DNA of 48,070 nucleotides, from contig SXOD01000063.1 of NCBI GenBank assembly GCA_005776885.1, positions 1 to 48,070 on the forward strand, given 5' to 3'. Below, piece by piece: positions 42,021 through 48,070 of this stretch. The DNA comes from Planctomycetia bacterium. Its GTDB lineage: Bacteria; Planctomycetota; Phycisphaerae; Phycisphaerales; SM1A02. Position 1 is the first letter of the stretch. Each line of letters opens with the position of its first letter. Made by a program: the position numbers and the translations under genes. Below the pieces are notes generated by a model that was not told where the DNA came from, made no database searches, and worked only from the letters and a program-made list of their open reading frames with translations.

Positions 42021-43186
42021 AACGGGGCGGACGGCGGTCGTTCCGGCATGAGCGGGAGCCCGCGGATCCAGTCGGGGAGGATGCGTTCCACCCAGGGTGG
42101 GATCGATCCGTGCTCGTCCATCTCGATGATGGCCGTCGCCGTGGCGCCCATTCGGTAGGGGCGCGCCGGATCGGCAGGCGGCAGCGTGATGCGCACGGGG
42201 AATCGCTGCGCGAGAATCACCCAGTCCAGCATCGGCTCGGGCGAGGGAAGCACGCCGTCTTGCGAGACATACGGCAGTTCAAGCGCCCAGCCGATGCCTT
42301 GCACGACGCCTTCGATGGGGTGTTCCGGGTAGGCCATCAGGTAGATCCGCGCCTTCATGCCAGGGGCGATCCGGCGGATGTCGGTCTCCTGGTAGTTGGC
42401 CAGCACGAACCACTGGCTGCCATCGACCACCGCAAAGAGATCGTCGCCCGACTTGAGGTAGGTGCCGGGCGAGACATTCATGTTGGTGACGAAGCCGTCG
42501 ACGGGTGACCGGACTTCGCAATACGCCAACTCCAGCTTGGCGCGTTCCGACATGGCGATCGCCGCGGATCGTCGGACGTTCACGCCACCTGACTCGCCGA
42601 GGGCGTTCTCCGCGGCGGCGAGTGCGGCCCGCTTCTCCTGGACGGCGGCCCGGCGCATCTTGACGTCTCGCTGGGCTCGGTCGATGTCGTCGGGGGTCAC
42701 GAACTGCTTGGCCAGGAGCGGCTCGATCCGGGCCAGATACTGCTCGGCATAGAGCGCGGCGGCTTCGGCCTCGGTGATGGCGGCCCGCGCGAGGACGATC
42801 TTGTCCGCATACTCGCGAATCTCAAGGTCGACCAGCCGCAGGGCGCTCTCGGCTTCCAGCAGCGCCAGCTCAAAAGGCCGTCGATCGACCACGAACAGCA
42901 TGTCGCCTTGCTTGACCGCCTGGTTGTCGACGACATCGACCTGCGACACGTAGCCGCTCACGTTGGCGGAGATCGCCACGATGTTGGCCCGCAGGTTGGC
43001 GTCGTCGGTTCGCGGGTGATGGTGCAGCGAGAGGAAGGTGGCCAGGCCGAGGTAGAGCCCCAAGAGAGGGGACCCCCATGCGATGGCACGGCCGATGAAG
43101 CGTTCACGGCCCGGGCGAGCTTGGGCCGACGGTGCCGCCCTTGAAGCGGGAGCGGCCGTCGGGGGACTGGTGTCGGCCTGGTTCAT
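42014..43186 (-). CDS. Membrane fusion protein, MdtN/EmrA-type (HlyD family)
   Basis: This 390-aa protein has a Pro/Ala-rich cytoplasmic start, one membrane helix (RAIAWGSPLLGLYLGLATFLSL), a lipoyl/barrel half (TDDANLRANIVAISANVSGYVSQVDVVDNQAVKQGD), a long coiled coil (~110-235), the second lipoyl half (YCEVRSPVDGFVTNMNVSPGTYL) and a beta-barrel (IRRIAPGMKARIYLMA). It would bridge the inner-membrane transporter to the outer-membrane channel. It follows the YtcA-like gene by 4 nt. Together with the FUSC and TolC-like genes read the other way it forms an MdtN/O/P-type set. The gene ends in Leu-Asp-stop inside the palindromic element. Confidence 0.9.
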   Translation of the reverse strand: MNQADTSPPTAAPASRAAPSAQARPGRERFIGRAIAWGSPLLGLYLGLATFLSLHHHPRTDDANLRANIVAISANVSGYVSQVDVVDNQAVKQGDMLFVVDRRPFELALLEAESALRLVDLEIREYADKIVLARAAITEAEAAALYAEQYLARIEPLLAKQFVTPDDIDRAQRDVKMRRAAVQEKRAALAAAENALGESGGVNVRRSAAIAMSERAKLELAYCEVRSPVDGFVTNMNVSPGTYLKSGDDLFAVVDGSQWFVLANYQETDIRRIAPGMKARIYLMAYPEHPIEGVVQGIGWALELPYVSQDGVLPSPEPMLDWVILAQRFPVRITLPPADPARPYRMGATATAIIEMDEHGSIPPWVERILPDWIRGLPLMPERPPSAPLD

Positions 43187-43190
43187 CGAT

Positions 43191-43472
43191 TCAGTCCCGG
43201 AAGAAGATGAGCCAGAGGAGGAGGACGAACGAAACGTACTGGCCCAGGTAGGTCAGGCTGAGAGGGCGGCAGTGGGTCTCCAGCCCCGTGCGCCTGAGCA
43301 GTTCACGCGCGGCCAGCGTCGGGATGAAGGCCAGCAGGAGGCACACCAGCCACGCCGGGAAAAACGCGCCGTCGATTTCCAGCATCGGGTCGCAGCCAGC
43401 CAGCGGAAGGAATGCAGCGACCGACCACGCCGTTGACCATCGGGGGAGACGCGATTGGGTCGTGCGCTTCAC
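43191..43472 (-). CDS. ytcA: YtcA-family small membrane lipoprotein
   Basis: This 93-aa protein has a signal ending in the lipobox-like PLAGC, then GCDPMLEIDGAFFPAWLVCLL and two membrane helices. It matches the E. coli YtcA pattern (GC-S/D-P, IGAYYPSWFFC), a protein encoded next to mdtN/mdtO/mdtP. The start is GTG 43472, because TACGAT (43487-43482) lies 9 nt before it. It is the first gene of the minus-strand half of the efflux locus. The role of YtcA in the pump is not known. Confidence 0.82.
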   Translation of the reverse strand: MKRTTQSRLPRWSTAWSVAAFLPLAGCDPMLEIDGAFFPAWLVCLLLAFIPTLAARELLRRTGLETHCRPLSLTYLGQYVSFVLLLWLIFFRD

Positions 43473-43481
43473 GCGACGCGG

Positions 43482-43503
43482 ATCGTACGGTGACTCGTAG
43501 GAT
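43482..43503. promoter_or_regulatory. Divergent promoters of the efflux locus
   Basis: Minus-strand TACGAT (43487-43482), 9 nt before GTG 43472 (ytcA), and plus-strand TAGGAT (43498-43503), 7 nt before ATG 43511 (FUSC), separated by 10 bp. A single regulator binding here could control all four pump genes. Confidence 0.6.
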
Positions 43504-43510
43504 CGCGCCG

Positions 43511-45799
43511 ATGTGGTCGCGCATCTCCACCGCGGTTCGTGCGGACATGCAATCGAGCGCCGAGCGTTGGCGATCGACCCTTCGGGCGACCTTGGGGTTC
43601 TTGCTCGTGATCACCTGGGGGATGGTGACGCACCTTGACGAGATCTACTGGGGAATGGCGTCGGTGGCGGTGCTGTCGATGCCCACGGCCACCACCACGT
43701 TGGAGCGGGCGGCCATGCGCGTGGCGGGGACGACGGTCGCCGCGCTCGTGGTCATTGCTTGGTGCGCCGTGGCGCTGGACAACCCGCCGCTCTTCTTCAT
43801 GCTCATGGTGGCGAGCATGGCCGTCGCCGGATACCTGTGGAACGCCAGCCGGTTCTCGTACGCGATGCTTGTCTTCTGCATGACGATGGTGCTGGTCGGA
43901 TACGGGGCGGTGCGAGACCCGACCCACTCGCTCAGCACGGCGTGGGTGCGGTCCTCCGAGATTGCCGCTGGCGTCATTGCGGTGGCCATCGCCACGCTGC
44001 TGATCCCACCCGAACGATCGCGCGATGCGATCCTCCGCCTCTTGGCGTCGAAACTTCGGCGCGCCGGGCGCACGATGGCGGCGGTCGTGGTCGTCGGGAG
44101 ACGTGACGAGGCGACCTTGGCCGACCTGGAACCGTCCCCGAGGGAACAACTGGTCGCCTTGGAGGAACTGGTGAGGTCGGCAGCTGGGGAGGATGGCGAA
44201 GTGTGGAGGCATCGTGACGACTGGCTGGAGCTGCTTTGGCGCTGCGAACGAACTCGACTCTCGTTGGATGAGGCGACCAGGTCCGCAGCGGAACTCGATG
44301 CCACCGGATTCCCTCCCGACACGGTCGAGGCCGCCCTGGCCGCGACGGCCAGCTTGCAGGGGGCGCTGGACCAGGTTGCCGGGGCCCTCGAGTCCGCTCG
44401 TCATGTGACGTCGCCGACGGAACTCCCCCTCGTCGACCTGGCCGGGCTGGACGCGGCGCGGACGGTGGTGGATGAATCGGTGCGGCGCCACCGGGAGGCC
44501 GGCGACTATTCCCGCTTGCCGCTCGACCGCTTGTCGCGATTCTTCGGGATCGTCCAGGGAATCGATGCGGCAGAGCGCGAGCTGCGGTCGATCGTGGCGG
44601 TCATGGGAGATTTCGTGGTTGGCCGTGCGGCCAGGCGCGCGGCCCCCGGGGCCGTGTTGCATGAAGGTGCGAATGCATTCACGCTCTTCCCGCTGGATCG
44701 CGGCCGACTGCTGGCCGGCGCACGGGTCGGGATCGCCGTCGCGATTGCGGTGATCGTCGGGCTGGTGATCTCGCCAGGCATCGGCGGCTCGGCGCTGGTC
44801 ACGGCCGCCGTGCTCTCGACCTGCCCGCACCTAGGGGCCTTTGCGCAAAAGGCGGTGCAGCGGCTGGCGGCGGCGGCACTTGGCGGGGCCATCGGCATTG
44901 CGCTCGTGGTGTGGGCGCTCCCAAACATCGACAGCCTGGCCGGGCTGCTCCTTGTCACGGCCCCGGTGTGCCTGGGCATTTCCTACATCCTTGCCGGCGG
45001 ACCGCGCGTCAACTACATCGGGTTTCAGGCGGCGCTTGGGTTCGGGACTGGACTGGTCGCGGCACCTCACCCGGGAACCAACATCGAGGGCCCATTCTTC
45101 CGTGTGCTGGGCGTGATGCTCGGCATCGTGATCTGCATCGCGGTCATGCGCAGCGTGGCTCCGGTCAGGGCCATCGATGCGTACCGGTCGGCGCTGTCCA
45201 GGCTGGCGTCGGCAGTGGCCGACCTGTTTGAGCTTCTCGCTGCAGGCACTTGGGAGGCCCCTGCCTCGGTGCCACGACGCCACGCCTTGCGAGCGCAGGC
45301 CTACTCCGCGACGGCCGGTGCGATGGAAGCGGCCGACTCCATTGCGCTGACCGGCGAGTGGGACGAAGGCGACCGGCGACTCAATCGCCTCAACGGCGCG
45401 CTCATGGAGCTGCGTGTGTCCTATCGGCAGGGGCTGACCCTTGGAGCCTTGGTCTCCGACCTTCCCGCGACCGTGCCAACGGCGATCCGGCAAGCGGTGG
45501 CCGAAGCCGAGCACGCTGCCGCGGTCGAACTTGCGGCCCTCTCGCGCGAGTGGGGTGGCGAGGCCGCGGATGGCGGGGCGTGGGCCACGGCCAGGCGCGA
45601 GGCGGCCGACCGGTTGGCGAAGGTGATGGAATCCTCCCGCGAGGACGTGCGGCAGCTTGACCTCACGCCCGACGAGTTCCAGTCCACGGTGGCCCAGCTC
45701 AGTGCCGTGACGAGGTATTCACGGCACATGGACCGTGCATGGGATGATCTCAAGCTGCTTGGATGCGATGATGCCGCATCTGCTCTCCATCGAAAGTGA
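43511..45799 (+). CDS. FUSC-family inner membrane transporter (MdtO/AaeB-like)
   Basis: This 762-aa protein has the FUSC double-half layout: an N-terminal bundle of ~6 helices (RSTLRATLGFLLVITWGMVTHL, MVASMAVAGYLWNASRF, SEIAAGVIAVAIATLLIPPERS), a large soluble region (~200-385), a second bundle (ARVGIAVAIAVIVGLVISPGIGG, TAAVLSTCPHLGAFAQKAVQRLAAAALGGAIGIAL, PVCLGISYILAGGPRVNYIGFQAALGFG), and a soluble C-terminus. Such proteins pump aromatic acids or drugs with an MdtN-like fusion protein. ATG 43511 follows TAGGAT by 7 nt, so the mRNA is probably leaderless; the open frame upstream crosses the ytcA gene. Its TGA overlaps the GTG of the TolC-like gene (GTGA). Confidence 0.9.
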   Translation: MWSRISTAVRADMQSSAERWRSTLRATLGFLLVITWGMVTHLDEIYWGMASVAVLSMPTATTTLERAAMRVAGTTVAALVVIAWCAVALDNPPLFFMLMVASMAVAGYLWNASRFSYAMLVFCMTMVLVGYGAVRDPTHSLSTAWVRSSEIAAGVIAVAIATLLIPPERSRDAILRLLASKLRRAGRTMAAVVVVGRRDEATLADLEPSPREQLVALEELVRSAAGEDGEVWRHRDDWLELLWRCERTRLSLDEATRSAAELDATGFPPDTVEAALAATASLQGALDQVAGALESARHVTSPTELPLVDLAGLDAARTVVDESVRRHREAGDYSRLPLDRLSRFFGIVQGIDAAERELRSIVAVMGDFVVGRAARRAAPGAVLHEGANAFTLFPLDRGRLLAGARVGIAVAIAVIVGLVISPGIGGSALVTAAVLSTCPHLGAFAQKAVQRLAAAALGGAIGIALVVWALPNIDSLAGLLLVTAPVCLGISYILAGGPRVNYIGFQAALGFGTGLVAAPHPGTNIEGPFFRVLGVMLGIVICIAVMRSVAPVRAIDAYRSALSRLASAVADLFELLAAGTWEAPASVPRRHALRAQAYSATAGAMEAADSIALTGEWDEGDRRLNRLNGALMELRVSYRQGLTLGALVSDLPATVPTAIRQAVAEAEHAAAVELAALSREWGGEAADGGAWATARREAADRLAKVMESSREDVRQLDLTPDEFQSTVAQLSAVTRYSRHMDRAWDDLKLLGCDDAASALHRK

Positions 45800-47364
45800 A
45801 CCCAATCGTGTCAACGTCGATCGTCATCTCGCGCGCCAGCGCCTCCTCACTCGCTCTCGCCGTCCTCGCGTGTGGGTGCGCCACAAGGAGTCCATTCGAT
45901 GGTCCGGACCTTGACGCCCTCACGAGCCAATCGGCGGCAGCGATGTGGCGGGGGCAGGGGTGGGTGGAGCCGGGGGCGGCACCAGTCCCCGTTCCGACCG
46001 AGCCGTTGACCGGTGCGGAGGCGCACCAGTCGGCCAGCACCATGCCGGGATTCCAAGCGATGCCGACCGACGACCTCGGCCCGGTGCCAAGCCCGCCGAG
46101 GACGCTCGCCGCGCTGATGATCGAGGCCTTGGAGCGCAACCCGTCCACGCGGATGGCCTGGGAGTCGGCGCGCGCGGCGGCCGGCCGGATGGGCATGGCT
46201 GACTCGCTGTACTTGCCGCGGGTGAAGCTCTACGCGGAAGGCGACCACGAGAAGGACGTGTACCCGGCGGTCCCTGCGCCCCTCTTCTATCAGGGCTGGA
46301 ATGCGAGCACGGGCATCTCGATGACGTGGCTGCTGGCAGACTTTGGCCGACGCGAGGCCGCGGTCGAAGCGGCACGGCATGGCCTTGAGGCGGCGAATCT
46401 CACGCACAACCGGGAGATCGAGCGAGTGGTCTTCGGCGTTCAGCAGGCGTACTTCCGACTTGATGCACAGCAGGGGCTCCTCGAGGCGGCGGGGGAGGAT
46501 CTGGATAACGCACGCATCCAGCTGGAAATGGTCGAGAGCCGGATGGTGGTCGGGCTGGCCACGCGGCCTGCATTGCTCGAGTCGCGGCAACAGTTCGCCA
46601 AGGCGCAGTACCAGTTTGAATCGACCAAGGCTGGACTGTACGAGGCACAGGCCGGGCTCGCCGTTGCCGTCGGCGTCCCGGCGGGAACCCCCATCGTGAT
46701 CCAGTCGCTGCAGTCGATGCCGCTCCCGAAGGAACTGGACGTCGCGGTGGAGTCCGTGGTCGTGCAGTCGTTGGCCCAGCGGCCCGACATCCAAGCGGCG
46801 GTGGCGCGCGAGCGAGAGGCGCGCGATCGCGTCCACGAGGCCGAGGCGGATTTCCTGCCGACGGTCTCCATGGTCGGCAATCTGGAGTGGGGCTGGCTGG
46901 ACGGGACGGCGTCGATCGGCTCGCAGGAGGCCGCCAACCACGGGGTCGCCACGTTCGGGTCGATCGGACTTGAAGCTGAATGGTCGATCTTTGAAGGTTG
47001 GGAACGGACGTCGAGGCTCTATCAGGCGCGAGCCGAGGAGGCGAAGTCACGAGCCGCGCTGCAACTGCTCCAGCTTGCGGTCTCCAACGAAGTCTGGTCG
47101 GCCTACTTCGACGTGCGCGCCTCGCGAAGCCTTTTTGCTGCGGGCGAAGCGCTCCTCGCCAGCGCGCTTGACGAGTACGAGGCGGTGTTCGCCGCCTACG
47201 CCAACGGACTGGCCACGATCAGCCAACTGGTCCTGTCGGAAAGTGATTTGTTCGACGCGCGGGCCACGCTCATCCGGGCACGAGCGGAGTACCTGGATTC
47301 GACGGCCCGGCTGGCTTTTGCCAGCGGTGCGGCGCCGGTGTCGGCGACGTCGCGGTTGGATTGA
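45796..47364 (+). CDS. TolC/NodT-type outer membrane efflux lipoprotein (MdtP-like)
   Basis: This 522-aa protein has a signal ending in a lipobox-like ACGC, then the two repeated coiled-coil/beta halves of the OEP family (LAALMIEALERNPSTRMAWESARAAAGRMG, LLADFGRREAAVEAARHGLEAANL, AEWSIFEGWERTSRLYQARAEEAKSRAALQLLQLAVSNEVW, SALDEYEAVFAAYANGLATISQLVLSESDLFDARATL). It would form the outer membrane duct for the MdtN/MdtO-like partners. GTG 45796 overlaps the FUSC stop. The last codons Leu-Asp-TGA lie inside the second palindromic element, exactly as in the MdtN-like gene. Confidence 0.92.
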   Translation: MNPIVSTSIVISRASASSLALAVLACGCATRSPFDGPDLDALTSQSAAAMWRGQGWVEPGAAPVPVPTEPLTGAEAHQSASTMPGFQAMPTDDLGPVPSPPRTLAALMIEALERNPSTRMAWESARAAAGRMGMADSLYLPRVKLYAEGDHEKDVYPAVPAPLFYQGWNASTGISMTWLLADFGRREAAVEAARHGLEAANLTHNREIERVVFGVQQAYFRLDAQQGLLEAAGEDLDNARIQLEMVESRMVVGLATRPALLESRQQFAKAQYQFESTKAGLYEAQAGLAVAVGVPAGTPIVIQSLQSMPLPKELDVAVESVVVQSLAQRPDIQAAVAREREARDRVHEAEADFLPTVSMVGNLEWGWLDGTASIGSQEAANHGVATFGSIGLEAEWSIFEGWERTSRLYQARAEEAKSRAALQLLQLAVSNEVWSAYFDVRASRSLFAAGEALLASALDEYEAVFAAYANGLATISQLVLSESDLFDARATLIRARAEYLDSTARLAFASGAAPVSATSRLD

Positions 47365-47404
47365 TCGGAATCGACCAAAAAAACGTCGAATCTGATCAAT
47401 TCAC
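47358..47404. repeat. 47-bp palindromic element, copy 2 (possible terminator)
   Basis: Read on the minus strand it matches copy 1 (41974-42020) at all but three positions outside the central loop. The loop itself is inverted: A6 in copy 1 against T7 here. Its arm contains the TolC-like stop (47362-47364). Confidence 0.85.
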
Positions 47405-47410
47405 CGGGAA

Positions 47411-47519
47411 GGCAGGGCGGGAGGGGCGGGGGGCGCGGGGGGCGCGGGAGGCGGGAGGCGGGAGGCGGGGGGCGGGGGGCGCGGGAGGCGGGAGGCGGGG
47501 GGCGAGCGCGAGGCTCGCC
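47411..47519. other. G-rich stretch with G-quadruplex potential, ending in a hairpin
   Basis: Plus-strand GGG runs recur every few bases in GGGAGGC and GGGGGGC units up to about 47500. Then 47501-47519 forms a perfect 7-bp hairpin (GGCGAGC, loop GCGAG, GCTCGCC). It lies between the convergent TolC-like gene and fumC and could stop transcription from either side. Confidence 0.7.
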
Positions 47520-47520
47520 G

Positions 47521-47940
47521 CTACACCATCGAACCGGGCTGCACGACGCGATCAAACGTCGCGGCATCCACGTAGCCCAGCGCCAGCGCGGCGTGACGGA
47601 GCGTGGTGCCCTCGTGGTGTGCCTTCTTGGCGATTTCGCTGGCCTTGTCGTAGCCGACAACGGGCGCCAGCGCCGTCACGAGCATCAAGCTCTCGCCGAC
47701 CAGCTTCTGGATCCGGCGCTCGTCCGCCTCGATGCCCTCGGCGCAGAACTCGCGGAAGGCGTCGCAGGTGCCGGCGAGCAGTTCGGTGGACTCAAGCACA
47801 TTGTGCGCGATGACCGGCTTGAAGACATTGAGCTCGAAGTTACCCTGGCTGGCCGCGAACTGCACGGCGGTGTTGTTGCCCATGACCTGGATGCACACCA
47901 TGGTCATCGACTCGGACTTTCTAAACGTCTGGAGATCCAA
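47521..47940 (-). CDS. fumC: Class II fumarase, C-terminal part only, broken off
   Basis: The frame encodes the last ~131 residues of a class II fumarase: ESMTMVCIQVMGNNTAVQF, GNFELNVFKPVIAHNVLES, RRIQKLVGESLMLVTALAPVVGYDKASEIAKKAHHEGTTL, ALALGYVDAATFDRVVQPGSMV. The enzyme (normally ~460 aa) interconverts fumarate and malate. Family similarity stops at about 47913; the sequence further upstream (47929-48070) is a 33-bp tandem repeat, not fumarase. The SS-loop, HPND and other N-terminal sites are absent. Nominal starts (TTG 47940 or ATG 47907) are meaningless. Either the gene is interrupted by the repeat or the contig is misjoined here. Confidence 0.85.
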   Translation of the reverse strand: MDLQTFRKSESMTMVCIQVMGNNTAVQFAASQGNFELNVFKPVIAHNVLESTELLAGTCDAFREFCAEGIEADERRIQKLVGESLMLVTALAPVVGYDKASEIAKKAHHEGTTLRHAALALGYVDAATFDRVVQPGSMV

Positions 47941-48070
47941 AAGATCGATCTTTGTAATCTTCTGGAGACCAGAAGATCAATCTTTCCAATCTTCTGGAGA
48001 TCACAAAGATCAAAGTTTCTCATCTACTGGAGATCCAAAAGAGCGATCTTTCTTATCTTCTGGAGATCCA
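47929..48070. repeat. 33-bp tandem array interrupting fumC, AT-richer than the genome
   Basis: Units start with CTGGAGA at 47929, 47962, 47994, 48027 and 48060 (33, 32, 33, 33 bp, then 11 bp to the window edge). The consensus is near CTGGAGATCCAAAAGATC followed by GATCTTTCTAATCTT, with a palindromic AAGATCGATCTT core. GATC occurs about a dozen times. Units differ at several positions, and the base composition contrasts with the rest of the window. Confidence 0.9.

Noticed and set aside
47929-48070. CRISPR array
   Set aside because: The units abut without spacers, are diverged, and no cas gene is present; it is a simple tandem repeat.

Overview
The window looks like chromosomal DNA of a high-GC planctomycete, most plausibly a Phycisphaerae-like lineage. 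That is inferred from gene families: a DUF1501 / DUF1549-DUF1553 / PSCyt1 cytochrome set, PEP-CTERM, dockerin-like C-termini ending in paired Ca-binding loops and LLAAWG-type helices, a sulfatase, an alpha-L-fucosidase, a sialate O-acetylesterase, and a zinc-less DksA-like protein with a Lys/Ala/Pro tail. I see no rRNA, phage, transposase or CRISPR array. Three tRNAs (Val-CAC, Ser-GGA, Pro-GGG) are present.

Layout. 1-5.6 kb: a frameshifted, 5'-truncated FAD monooxygenase, a DEAD-box RNA helicase, and a Uup-like ABC-F ATPase coupled to an unknown protein. 5.6-9.3 kb: secreted DNRLRE/dockerin-like and PEP-CTERM proteins, tRNA-Val, an NTF2-like lipoprotein and a MntA-HepT toxin-antitoxin pair. 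9.3-17 kb: an in-frame DUF4126-sulfatase fusion and the DUF1501 / PSD1 / PSCyt1 set. 17-25.8 kb: tatA, mltA, an ABC-2 exporter, a trypsin-like dockerin-tagged protease, a small membrane protein, proC and accA. 25.8-31.6 kb: DksA-like protein with lspA, truB, two tRNAs and two divergent family 9 glycosyltransferases. 31.6-42 kb: a beta-helix dockerin-tagged protein, an MFS permease, a secreted protein, a TIGR03364-type oxidoreductase coupled to a sialate O-acetylesterase, an ECF sigma factor with its membrane partner, and a GH29 fucosidase. 42-47.4 kb: an MdtN/YtcA and MdtO/MdtP-type efflux system read divergently. 47.4-48.07 kb: a G-rich stretch, the 3' part of fumC, then an AT-richer 33-bp tandem repeat that replaces the rest of fumC.

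The most striking pattern is regulatory. About twenty protein genes have a TANNNT hexamer ending only 6-10 nt before the start codon, most often exactly 6, and no Shine-Dalgarno sequence. Because transcription normally begins about 7 nt past the -10 box, these genes should give leaderless or nearly leaderless mRNAs. The few genes with visible Shine-Dalgarno sequences (tatA, dksA-like, PEP-CTERM, beta-helix) are the exceptions. Inside operons, downstream genes start with GTG overlapping the upstream TGA (GTGA) or with ATGA/TGATG. Two divergent pairs share overlapping -10 boxes. A second notable item is a 47-bp palindromic element whose arm contains the stop codon of both the MdtN-like and MdtP-like genes, with the loop inverted between the two copies.
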